A DNA stretch of 64,000 nt. It comes from Sacculina carcini. Lineage: Eukaryota > Arthropoda > Thecostraca > Sacculinidae. The translations under genes were made by a program, and so were the position numbers. The stretch covers positions 8,712,306 through 8,776,305 of the forward strand of contig OU696573.1 in assembly GCA_916048095.2 (NCBI GenBank), read 5' to 3'. Positions 22,867 to 33,721 of the stretch are shown one piece after another. A model generated the notes under the pieces. The model ran no database searches. It saw nothing but the letters and a program-made list of their open reading frames with translations, and was not told the origin of the DNA. Position 1 is the stretch's first letter; each line of letters begins with the position of its first letter.

Positions 22867-23074
22867 TCCTCCCCCCGTGACTGGGTCACCTCTTGGAACC
22901 GCCACGGAACATGGTTCTGCTTGCCGGCCGTCGAGGTGCTGTAGCAGTTTCAAGTCGTCCTGGTACAGCTACTGCAGACTCTTGCACGTACAACTCCTCG
23001 GAAGACGCAGGCAGCTTCTCAGGTAGGTGTAAGTGTTTCTGTAGTGTGTGATTGTGTATGCGTACGGTAGAATA

Positions 23075-26000
23075 TTAAGCAAAGCGGCAGAGTTTAGTTA
23101 CATGTCTTTTATAGGTATATCCGTTTGCCGTACGAACATTAACTATTCGAATCCTCCCATCTTTACCAGGGTATGTCTCCACTACCCTAGCTAACGGCCA
23201 ATGTCCTCTAGCTTGGTTCTCGTCCACCAGTAGAACCATATCATCCTTCTTCAGGTTCTCTGCTTTGGAGGTCCATTTCCGCCTGGCCAGCAAAGTTGGT
23301 ACGTATTCTTTTTACCAGCGTTTCCATAGCTGGTCAATGAGAGCTTGCGATTGCCGCCATCTTTTACGACCAATAGCATCCTCCCTGGTAAACAGACCAG
23401 GAGAAAGGTTTCCTTCCACCGATCCGAGCAGAAAATGGTTCGGTGTCAATGGTTCGATATCCCTCACATCAGAGCTGACATAAGTTAATGGTCGACTGTT
23501 GACGATAAATTCGACCTCTGTCACGACGGTCTGTAGCACTTCGTCCGTGAGGCGCAAACTCTTCAGGACTACCTTCAGAGCGCGTTTTACCGTGCCCACC
23601 AGTCTTTCCCATACTCCCCCCATATGAGGAGCGCCAGGAGGGTTGAACTTCCAAGTTATTTCACGTTGACTCAAGGAATCTATGATGCGTGTCTGATTCC
23701 ACTCCTTTATACTCTCGCGCAACTCGCGTTCACCACCCACGAGGTTGCGTCCGTTCTCTGATATAATCTTTGACGGTTTGCCTCGTCTGGCAAAAAACCT
23801 CCTGAGAGCCATCAGGAAGCTATCAGTGTCAAGACTATGTGTGATCTCTAAATGTACAGCTCTCACTGACATACAGGTGATAAGAAGCAGGTACCGTTTC
23901 TCGGATTTTCTATGCTTCTTTACCTCGAAGGGACCGAGAAAGTCCAAGCCGACTACATTGAAGGGACGAACAGAGTCAAACCTGTCTGCTGGAATATCGG
24001 CCATTCTTGGTGGATGAGGAAGAGCACGCCGTTTGGCACAAAACGCGCAGTGGAGTAGAACGCTCTTGATAAGTGATCTGCCTTTCGGTATCCAGTATCG
24101 ACATCGTACTTCATTCAAAGTGTGCTCTAATCCACAGTGAGCGTTCTCTACATGAGCTCTTGTGATAATTAGCCGCGTCAAAACAGTCTCTCTTGGTAAG
24201 ATAATAGGGTGTTTGACGGTAAGAGAAACGTTAGCCTCCCTTATCCGTCCGTCTACCCTCAGGATGTCATCCTTGTCCACGAAAGGTGATAGCTGGCTCA
24301 GCTTGCTGGAATTAGGTAACGTGCCGCTGGATTTCAGCAATTTAATTTCTGAACTGAAATGCTGATGTTGGCAAACTCGAATACCTAGATTGACTGCCTC
24401 GCTCATCTCGGATGCGGAGAGCGCACCTGTTCTGCGTTGAAGGGATTTTTGTGAGCTGCACGACGAGTGCAAATTATGCACGTAGCGGAGTATCCAGGCT
24501 AATATTCTCAGATAACGCAATAGTGGATACTTCTCTGGTGACGGTAGACACGAAGCGTCGGTCAGTTGAGTGCACACAAAAGATGTTATTTGCTGCTGCT
24601 TTACTTCTGGGTCGTCGTGTGGTAATTCTCCAGCCACTTCTTGATGGGGCCACTTGCTCTTTTCCGTTTGTAGGAACGATGGTCCGTTCCACCAGATTTT
24701 AAGTTCGACCAGTTCGCGCAAGTCTTTCCCTCGCGAAGCTGCGTCGGCGGGATTCACATTCCCTGGTACGTGGTGCCATTGATGCACATGTGACAGTTCT
24801 TGTATTTCCGTCACACGGTTTCCTACGAACGTATTGAACCGTCAGCTTTCATTGCGGATATACTGTAGGACTACCTTGCTGTCACTCCAGTACAGCACTT
24901 GGTCCGCACTGTAGCTCAGTGCTGCCTGAACTGCTGACGCCAGGCGCACTGCCATCACGGCTGCTTGTAGCTCTAGCCTTACTATGGACAGTCGCTTCAA
25001 GGGAGCAAGACGAGAGCGAGACATTATCAAGTTGACAGCGACGCCATCAGCCGTGATTACTCTACTGTATATTGCAGCTGCGAATGCGAGTTCCGAGGCG
25101 TCACAGAATATGTGGAGCTCCCGTAGTGCCGCTTCATCTGCGGTATCGCTAACCTTGAAGCAACGACTTACTCCAACGTCACACAGGTGCTCAGCCTGTT
25201 GACACCATGACAGCCATCGATTTCTGTGGTTGTCTTCCACAATTTCGTCCCATTGAAGTTTAGCTGCCCAGATCTCCTGCAACATAATCTTTGCTACAGT
25301 CGTGAACGGTGAAAAAACCTAGTGGGTCAAATACTGACGCCACACATTTAAGCACACTGCGTTTAGTAGGCTCCAAATTCGGCGGATGGTAATTGACACT
25401 GAGCGTGTCGCTGCACGTGTTCCATGTGTACCCCAATGTTTTTGTGTTTTTGTTCATGTGTTTTTTGTTCTGCATCAGTCGGAGTTGAGACGTTCGGCTC
25501 GACACTGTGTTCTGTTGATGGTACTGCTTTCAGTATTTCTTCATCGTTGCTGTTCCACTTGTGGAGGCGAAGTCCACCTCGTTTGAGAGCCTTTATTGTG
25601 CTGACCATGACCTCTTTAGCGGCATCCTTGGTCTTTTCAGATCTTAAAAAATCGTCAACGTAGAAGTTCCGCTGTATAGCCGTAGCAGTCTTCGCTCCCG
25701 CAGGTGTTGAGTCACAATGATCTATTGCTACTCTTGAGACGATGAAGTTTGCGACTGATGGGCTGCATTTAGCACCAAATATATGCACTTGCATTTGATA
25801 AATATCACACGTCGCGTCTTTGCGGAGGTCTCTCCAGAGGAAACGTAGCGCGGGCTGATCGACATTCTTCACACGGATTTGGTAGAACATTTGCTGGATG
25901 TCTCCCCCTATAGCGTACCTATTCTCTCGGAACCGAAGAAGAACAGCTGCGAGGTTCTGCAGTAGATCGGGACCTCTCAGCAATTTATCATTTAGCGAGG

Positions 26001-26751
26001 CACCTTGATACTTTGCTGCAGCGTCGAAGACAAGTCTCACTTTGTTGCCTTTTCGTGGATTCACCACGGGATGATGGGGCAGAAGCCAACCCCTTTTCTG
26101 TGTCTCCTTGAGCTCTACAGAATTCAGCTTGCGGGCAAAGTTGTTGTCCAACAGAGACTGCACTTGTTGTGCGTAAGCTTCAGCGAGGTCAGGGTCTTTC
26201 ATCAGGAGCCTCTCCAAACTGTTGAGACGACGCGACGCCATGGTGTAATTATCGGGAAACTTCACGTCTTCTTTCCATAGGAGACCAACTTCATAATGTT
26301 CTCCCTTCTGTACGGAGGTTTCTTCCAGTATACGCAAAGCGCGCTGATCTTCCTTTGAGCGAACGGGCTCTCCTTGATATTTACATCCAAACGATTCTGT
26401 GCTCCACCAAGTCTTGAGTTGCTCGGTGAGTTGTGAACTTTCCTCCTCGACGGTGATGTACATCACATTTTTTCCATGGTGGATATTTAGCCCAGATACC
26501 TGGCCGTACAACGTCCAGCCGAACGCTGTTTCAACACCGACCGGCTGGTTCTGTCTTCCTTTTCGAATGTCGATTTGGACTACCGCTTCCAAAACGTTGG
26601 CTCCCAACAGCAAGCGGATTTTGTCACCAATCAGGTGTGGCAGGTCGATATCCTCCAGGTGCACCCATTTATGCAAGCGCCTTCTGAAGTCAAATTTAGG
26701 CGCACCTACGTTCAGTTGCCTTACCGTAAATACTTCTGGGACGTGAATTAT
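23075..26751 (-). pseudogene. BEL pol: RT, RNase H, integrase, DUF5641-like tail
   Basis: This follows the gag-protease frame directly; only a TAA at 26752-26754 separates them. RT (about 26680-25400) has GWLLPHHPV, VRLVFDAAAK, GGDIQQMFYQI and FYVDDFL. The frame shifts twice between 25505 and 25285, through a conserved SVFDPLGF block. RNase H (25285-24842) shows HIFCDASE and RLELQAAVMA, then a TGA. Integrase (24814-23312) has the H-H-C-C zinc site (HVENAHCGL...CAFCAKR), VGLDFLGPF, IISENGRN and MGGVWERLVGTVKR. The usual second Asp in SDNG is Glu here. A TAA at 23312 precedes the LARRKW...GHWPLARV tail to 23075. The enzyme set would copy and integrate the element, but this copy is dead. Confidence 0.93.
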
Positions 26752-28804
26752 TTATCGGACAGAAGCTTGTACAGGCTGTAAGTCAAGTGACAAACGCTGG
26801 GACACTTGGGCTGGTCCACTTCCTTCAGCGTTACGCAACGTGAGCATTTGTGTCTCTCCGCGCAGCCCCAATTCTTCCAGTACTGAAGACTCGCACAGCG
26901 ACGTTTGCGCTCCTGGGTCTAGCAGAGCGTTAACACGCACTTTGCGTCCATCTACGCCAAGTATGTCCACTGGGACTACTTGAGGCAGCACTGTGTTATT
27001 GTGCGTGGCCACCGCTGCTGCCGTTCTCTCTGTAGGCTGAATTGTCTTGGCTTCGGTGTCTACCGACGTTGGCCTTGCCGCCGTCGTGACCCGAGTACTG
27101 CCATGCAGACATACGTGGTGTCGCATGCGACATCCGTCGATGCCACTCTTCTTTGCTGTCCTACAATTATTCACACCATGGCCTTTGCGCAGGCAGTAGA
27201 AACAGATGTTGCCCTTGGCAACAATCTCTGCCCTCTCATCGAGCGACTTTGCCATGAATCCTGAACATTCATGCAACTTATGCATGCCATCACAATGAGG
27301 ACAACGGACTGGTGGTTTACTGGACGGAACCACATTCAATGAGACACGTTGCGCTACTTGATGATCAGCTCTCTTCGGCTGTAGCCTGTCAGTCGTTGGT
27401 GGTGGATGCTGCGCTTTATGGTAAATACTATCCAGATAAAGTGAAACTTTAACTCGCTCCGCCAGCCAATTATCTATAATGATCATGTCTGGTTTCATTC
27501 GGTTTCGACTCAATGATGAGACGTATTCTGCCCAGTTTCGCTTGAGTGGTGTTGGAAGTTTCTCAGCGACACGGCGTGTGTTCTCGGAACTCTTTAGATC
27601 GCTTGAAAACCCACGTTGTTGCATTATTGTAACAGCACTGTGAATTTTTGCATGAAATTTCTCTAAAACTGCTGAGTCTGAGTTAGACGTAATTGGGAAC
27701 GAAAAAACGTCCTTCAGTACTACGCGGACCACGTCATCTTCGTTGCCGTATCTATCTTCGAGAGCGCGTATGGCTTGCGGATACATATTACCGTCATACA
27801 TGAAACCGGCTACGATGTGTTTTGCCGCGCCTGTCACCGCAGATTGGAGGTGCAACATTTTTTCTCGATTAGTTATCGCGGGTTGATCATGCACCAATGA
27901 GTGAAAGAGCGCAGACCACCTGGGCCATTCTGCCGGCTGCCCGTTGAATTGTGGTAAAGTTTACCGTGGGAGGTTTGTCGGAGGAAAATGAGCCGGATAT
28001 ACAGGCACTGTCGCTATGTTTGAGGCAGTTGGTTGAAAAATAGGAGCCGTTGGATTCAATTTATGTCGTGCCTGCAAATCAGCTGCATTGGCTTTGCATT
28101 CGGCGCATAATCTGCACTTGGCAAAATATCAAAATAGCCACTCTCGTTCACTCTGCCGTCGAATGTTGCATAGGCATTCTTGAATTGAGGCAGCTTGCTT
28201 GCCTCATCTGCCAGCCCTTTCTTTTCGTCGACATGCTGCTGATTATCTGAAGTATCAGGTTCAAGTTTGCGTGTAGATTCACGCAACAATGGATCTTCCA
28301 GGTCTTGTGCAATTTTTAACTCCAACTCTGCCGTTGCTACGGCATCGTCTGACTTTTGTTGCTCGATTTGCAACTCGATTTGTTTCTGTTGCAACGCGAG
28401 CTGAGATCGCCTTCTAGTCTGTGCAGCCTGTAACTTACGTAATTCGAGCGCTGACGCGGCTTCCGCGCTCGCTCTGGATGACGCAATCGAGCCTTCCAGC
28501 AATGACGCGCAGGACCGTGCATCGTCCTGCCTGTCAATCAGATATTGTTTTACACTGTCGTACACAGTTCGGTATCTTTGACATCTTTGATAAACGATTC
28601 AGCGACATTTTTGTCAGTTTCTTCCGCAAAAAAAAGTTTATCGTGCTCTTCACACAACTCGGTCAACGTCGCCTCGATATCGCTTAGCAGTTTGCCTAAC
28701 GCGGTACGGCTTCCCGCACTGTCAATCAAAAGATGAGCACTTTCGCACTGGCGATTGAGATGCTCCTTCAGTCTTCTAGGATTCATACGCAAACCACTAG
28801 CCAT
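26752..28804 (-). pseudogene. BEL gag and aspartic protease region
   Basis: The likely start is Met at 28804 (MASGLRMNPRRLKEHLN). The N-terminal part to about 28056 is helical and Gln/Glu-rich (coiled coil) and contains a frameshift near 28555. Another disruption falls between 28056 and 27897. The 27897-26752 stretch is 381 codons: a DUF1759-like capsid region (YPQAIRALEDRYG, LEKFHAKI), zinc-binding clusters (CPHCDGMHKLHEC, CFYCLRKGHGVNNC), then a protease with NALLDPGAQTSLCE in place of the usual DSGA/DSGS. Gag would form particles and the protease would process the polyprotein. Confidence 0.9.
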
Positions 28805-28875
28805 TATACGGAATTAGAGGGAAACCTCATACCATGGCGAAATGAACCGAGTGAGAAATGTGAGAAAAACTGTAT

Positions 28876-29476
28876 TGTGACAACAAACGGGTGTGAAGCG
28901 GGAAGATAAACCGGAATTAACTCGCCGTAATGTATTATAATGAAACAGTGCAACTGTGCGTGTGTTTTGGTGAGTTTGGACGGACAACTGTGCCCGGTGT
29001 GTACAGCGGCGGCGGTTTTTCTGAAAACGCGAAACAAAATGTAAAGCAAATACATAAGCGATGTGTAGGTAAATACGCAACTGATGCGCACGCACACCAA
29101 ACGTGCAGACACACGAGATTTCTGTAATATCTAACGGCAAAAAAGTGATATACATAAACACAGGCGAATATACAAATTTCATGCGATAAACAAAAATACA
29201 GCTCACCTCACAGTCTTTCTTCTCCCTTAGATGCCACAGTTTTCAAAATCAATCAAAATTGTCCGGCGTCTGACGCTATGACCACACCATAAATGCCACT
29301 CCCCTAGATGACTACTATGTTGCAAACCCGTACGGCGACATTGCAATAAGCGATTGAATTAGGATCAGTACGCGGCATCTAGCGATCGATTTCTAATTAC
29401 TAATTTGCATGACACTATTAAGCACAATACTAAACACACAATCACATAGAGCACAATTTGAAGCGTGGCGGCAACA
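28876..29476 (-). repeat. 5' LTR of the BEL element
   Basis: The 601-bp direct repeat of 22271-22866 should hold the promoter and polyadenylation signals. Open frames of 60-130 codons within both LTRs are shared only because the LTRs are copies; they are not treated as genes. Confidence 0.93.
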
Positions 29477-29819
29477 CCTTTGTTTGATCGTTTGTTCACT
29501 CAAACACATATGCTGGTCTGAAAGTTTGCATCACGCATATTTCTGTTATTGTTTGATTTGTATATTAGTCTGTAAGGATTATGTTACGAAATATGACAAT
29601 AAACCAAAACAAACACATACATATACGCGTTTTTATATTCAGATACAATTTGCAACGTGTCTGATACCAAATTTCTCTGAGGTGCTGCTGACATAAAACT
29701 ACAGTGTTTGAGTCAGGCAAGAGAGTAAGATATATTTGATTGAGATATATGAGATATTTTAGACTGTACTAGATTGGTACACAGTAGAGCTTGTGATAAA
29801 ACACATGAACCCTACGTAA

Positions 29820-30091
29820 CACTGGCGTATCCAGATGGGGCTCAGGGGCTGAGGCCCCCCAAAATGTTTCCATCAACTCCCCATAACCAAAACGTTCACT
29901 AAAAGAGCTCAAGAAAACATATATTTTGGCAGAATTTATATATTTACCGCAAAACATATTCGCACATTATTGTGCGTGCAAATGTGTGCAGATATCATTT
30001 ATAAATTCCCCAAGTCATGACCTTCACACGCCACCTAGTCACGCATACATAATGCAGCCTCCACCAAAATTGCACTCTGAATCCGCTACTG
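29820..30091. mobile_element. hAT-type MITE, second family (CACTGG...TCCAG), copy 1
   Basis: The 272-bp copy runs from CACTGGCGTATCCAG to GAATCCGCTACTG. It is flanked by CTACGTAA and CTACATAA (7/8). Internal blocks GGCTGAGGCCCC, CATCAACTCCCCATAA, CAAGTCATGACCTTC and AAAATTGCACTCTGAATCC recur at 37399 and 44483 and, inverted, in part at 48329. Confidence 0.87.
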
Positions 30092-30177
30092 CTACATAAT
30101 ACATGACAAGATTAAAGTCGAATGAACAGAGCTAATATAGCAATATACACAGTGGTATTCATGAATAACGATAGAAC

Positions 30178-30310
30178 CAGTGGCGCCGCCAGGATTTTTT
30201 CCGTGGTAGTGGACTGAGGGAGGCTAAGGAAAAAGATGTGGGGGCTTGGCAACACATTTTTTTGGGGAGGGACTTAAACCGTTCCAAGCACCCACTTGGC
30301 GCCGCCACTG
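30178..30310. mobile_element. hAT-type MITE, GGCGGCGCC family, short copy
   Basis: The 133-bp copy runs from CAGTGGCGCCGCCAGG to TTGGCGCCGCCACTGG. Flanks GATAGAAC and GATAAAAA match at 6 of 8 positions. It is internally deleted relative to the 260-320-bp copies. Confidence 0.8.
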
Positions 30311-31168
30311 GATAAAAACCTTGTCATTGGCAGAGGTGTTGTAGCGCTTAAGCAACACAGTGTATAATGGTTTTTTAACATAGGAAGTGAGTTAATCTTA
30401 TGAGGAGATAGAGGAAGCTTATTGTAGATCTGGGCTCCTCTTATACAAGTATTGTTTAGTAGTCTCTCGTGAAATTTATCTTGTACTGTTGTACTATACG
30501 GCCGAATATATGAGATGATTATTGCTTGAAACGTCTACTGTTTTAATTATGATTCGATACTTATCTCGTATTAGTTTAGTAGCTATAATGATTTTGCAAA
30601 TAAACTAACTTGAAGACTTATTACGGTCACAGAAAAGTCAGATTGACTAGAAACACTTTATATCTTAGCTGGGGTTAATGTCAAATCTCACCGTCCCAAT
30701 AGTATTAAATTAACTACTTGCGACTTTATCATACACACATTTAACATGACACGAGTGTGACTCAGTTTGGATTCAGTATAAGGAAGCATACAACAGTTTC
30801 GTGAATTATAATAATATCACCAAATGTAAAGCATGGGAACATTGAGAACAAGTATTCAGGTCGTTCATAGCATGCCTTTTGTGCGAAAATTTGACTATGC
30901 GATATTTGTTGGACATTTCCTAATTATGCTAATGTACTTTCAGTGTAGATGCTATCATGAAGGTTATGGTCAGTCACTTTGCCAAACAAGCTGGTTTTCA
31001 GGTGGCAACACATTTGAGTTATTGCATTTGAGTATGTTCATGTTCGCACACAACGCAACAGTGTGCGCTTGGTAATACATTTGCATTTAGACAGTGCATG
31101 TATACTGTCTCTATCACAGTCACAAAACGTGTTATGGTGCGCTGAAGCTGTACGCTGATAATGTTTCG
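30311..31168. other. Upstream region of the first channel gene
   Basis: No conserved coding sequence was seen. An 80-codon open frame at 30833-31075 has no recognisable motif. The promoter of the first DEG/ENaC gene is probably in this stretch, but no clear TATA/Inr pair stands out. Confidence 0.4.
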
Positions 31169-32626
31169 ATGAAAACTTCAATCAATCCAATTGACCGCGT
31201 AAAGCTTAGCGTCGTCACAAGGTTTGTTCTAGTGATGACGGCAATATATCCGGTCACAGTTAGCGACGTGCGATCACAGAGCATGTCCCAGACACACCAG
31301 CAATCAATGACACATGGTGAGACCGTTGAAAGAGGCTGCTCCTGCTGTAGCCATCAAAAGTGTCAACCTCCCGGAAATGTGAGTTTAATTGGATTCAACA
31401 TAATCACTCACTCGCAGGCCAATTGGTTTCGTAGAATTTTCTGGGCATTTCTGTTGGCTATGCTCGCTACAATAACCGTGATGCAGTCGATCTCGTTTAT
31501 TGAAAAGTTCATTGAAAACAAAATTGAAACATCGTTCTCTCAGTTGGTTTCTAAAAACATCGTGCTGCCAGCTATTACAATTTGTCATCAGAACAAGTTT
31601 AAGAGATCGGTCGTTGAAGCCATGAGTGTATCCAATACATCAATAAGTGACTGGTTCAAATCTCCACAATTTTCTCTGCTGAACTGGGATCAATACAATC
31701 TCGATGATCTGATCATCAATGGAAGCTACCCGATCAGTGATATGGTGTACAAATGTTCAATCGAAGGATATCCCTGTGAGTATTTTGCAAACATCACGAC
31801 ACACCGGTATTCGGAAAAACTCGGACTTTGTCACACTTTTGCAACCGAGTACCGAGTGAGTGAGTCTTTGATGAAAGGACAAATAAGTATTATTTTTCGA
31901 GAATCAGAACAACTGAACTTTTACGAACACAAGGGCTGGACGGTGTTGGTTCATGCTCAAGATATGCCATTCAACGACCTCACAATGACTGCCGGAGTAG
32001 CCTTGCCGATAACAGTGATGGCCAATGAATCAATAGAAGTGAGAACAACTAGAAAAGTGTCAGATTTTCTCAAAGTTACAAACTCAGCTGGTGAAGCGAC
32101 ATGTGAACACACCAAACCAACAGCTGCAGTCAATTGTATGGTGCAGTGCTTGACACAATCAATGCAGTACACTTCGAGAGACTGTCATCTACCGTGGATG
32201 GATCGCTTAGCGGGACAGGGACCCTGCACCTCTTACAACGAGTTTCGTCGTTCTGCCAGACGGGACGATGATAACCATGAAGACCTGGGCCATCAGCTGG
32301 GATATGTATTTGAGACATGCGGGTGCCTTTTACCATGCAAATACACCACCTATTCGCTCTCTGTACCTTACGTAAGATCAATCCAGTTGTTACGCCGTGA
32401 GAAGGATATACCCATCAATGAGCGAGGTACATTTGGACACATCAGCATCTGGGTGAAAAGTGTCACCGAATTAGTGACACAAAGCAGACCATACGGGTGG
32501 CCTCAGTTCTCGTCTGATCTGGGAGGCATCCTGGGACTAATGCTGGGTGCTTCGATTCTCACGATTGCCGAAATTATCGATTACATAATTTGTGCCGCAC
32601 TCTCAACTATACGAAAACCAGTCTAA
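31169..32626 (+). CDS. DEG/ENaC-family cation channel subunit, gene 1
   Basis: The single uninterrupted frame encodes 485 residues from the first ATG (31169); a later Met at 31283 (MSQTHQQ) is an equally plausible start because the first 38 residues are not family-like. Order: cytosolic N-terminus, TM1 at about residues 90-110 (RIFWAFLLAMLATITV), post-TM1 LPAITICHQNKF (family form FPAVTICN), and a large Cys-rich extracellular domain with CHLPWMDRLAGQGPC and CGCLLPCKY. TM2 at about 445-475 contains FSSDLGGILGLMLGASIL, with the G-x-S selectivity motif as GAS. Members are trimeric sodium-permeable channels gated by peptides, acid or mechanical force; the gating stimulus cannot be read from sequence. 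It is paired with a tandem paralogue 1.1 kb downstream. No introns lie in the coding part, though a 5' noncoding exon is possible. Confidence 0.93.
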   Translation: MKTSINPIDRVKLSVVTRFVLVMTAIYPVTVSDVRSQSMSQTHQQSMTHGETVERGCSCCSHQKCQPPGNVSLIGFNIITHSQANWFRRIFWAFLLAMLATITVMQSISFIEKFIENKIETSFSQLVSKNIVLPAITICHQNKFKRSVVEAMSVSNTSISDWFKSPQFSLLNWDQYNLDDLIINGSYPISDMVYKCSIEGYPCEYFANITTHRYSEKLGLCHTFATEYRVSESLMKGQISIIFRESEQLNFYEHKGWTVLVHAQDMPFNDLTMTAGVALPITVMANESIEVRTTRKVSDFLKVTNSAGEATCEHTKPTAAVNCMVQCLTQSMQYTSRDCHLPWMDRLAGQGPCTSYNEFRRSARRDDDNHEDLGHQLGYVFETCGCLLPCKYTTYSLSVPYVRSIQLLRREKDIPINERGTFGHISIWVKSVTELVTQSRPYGWPQFSSDLGGILGLMLGASILTIAEIIDYIICAALSTIRKPV

Positions 32627-33721
32627 TGTATGCTGTCAAAATATGACGAACAATTCCGCTGTAGCACCTGAAACATTCGTCTATAAATTTATACGGAAAT
32701 TCACTGCGGTGTGATTGATACGGCGTAGTATCTGATTTGAACAAGGAATTCTAGCATATAATACTGAATGTCTCTGCAAATAAGCATATATGTACGTTTA
32801 GTGTATTGTGATTATGTATATAATATATGTATGGCCCAATTTGTCGGCGATTTCTTGCTGTTTTTTCTCATGTGTGACTATCATGAATGATGAAAAAAGT
32901 GGCGTAATAAAATATCATGGAGATGTTCATCCCGTTACAAATAAATCAGATGAGTCACGTATATAATTACATAAATATTTTACAAAAACATATACACATG
33001 AATATATCGAAATAATATAGCTTATTGTGTGTGTTCGTGTTGTGTTTGTCGCTGTGCGAAATCGTCTACATTGGAATGCTGCACATTTCGACCTTCTGAG
33101 TTCATTTGCACATAACAACTGCAGTATTGCTAATTTGGCGTAATTGCGACGGTGCTTGGTAAAATAGAGCAGTTTAAATCAGTTATTTGGCCTTTCCCTC
33201 CATTTCACAATGATTGTCACTGCATTGCAGACGTAATATACGACGTAATTAAAGAAGCGTTTTCCTCATTACAGCTGAAATTGATTTTATGTCCTATGCG
33301 TTAGTGACCCTTAGTTTAGTATGCAAATTTAATGTCGTGCCAGTTTAATTGTGTTTTGACTAGTCATCATGGAAACAGCGGTTTTACAAATGTCACACCA
33401 CAAATGAACTCCGCCTTGGATATCATAAGTAATCAATGTCACGGCGCCTTTGCACCAAAAATGCTAGTTTAACGAATTGTACAGTCATTTGTATGTCATT
33501 TTATCACAGGGTGTGCGCAGTGTGTGCACTTGCTGCCGCTCAAGTGCGCTCGTAAAGACCATTTGGAATTCAGTGGAGCGTTTTTTATTGAGTGTTCAAA
33601 TATCACGGTGCTTTGACTGGCACAGTGACAGTGACTGCTTGTTCTGCCATAATGATGCGTGAAATGGAGGCATTTTGCGCAAGAGACGACTAGTGTTGCT
33701 GTTGAACGAATTGCCAATAGA
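32627..33721. other. Spacer between the two channel genes
   Basis: It contains the presumed 3' UTR of gene 1 and the promoter region of gene 2. No other gene was seen. Confidence 0.5.
32906..32911 (+). terminator. Candidate polyadenylation signal of channel gene 1
   Basis: AATAAA lies 280 bp after the stop codon. It is one of few such hexamers in the spacer, so a plausible 3' end, but unproven. Confidence 0.4.

Larger units (their letters stand above)
22271..29476 (-). mobile_element. BEL/Pao LTR retrotransposon, complete but defective
   Basis: The element has two LTRs and a 5-bp target duplication CCTTT (22266-22270 and 29477-29481), the duplication size usual for BEL/Pao. Transcription is on the minus strand: 5' LTR 28876-29476, gag from 28804, protease, RT, RNase H, integrase, 3' LTR 22271-22866. 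A purine tract (CACGGGGGGAGGA on the minus strand, 22867-22879) abuts the 3' LTR as a polypurine tract. Coding sequence has several frameshifts and stops, so it cannot make a full polyprotein. Confidence 0.95.
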
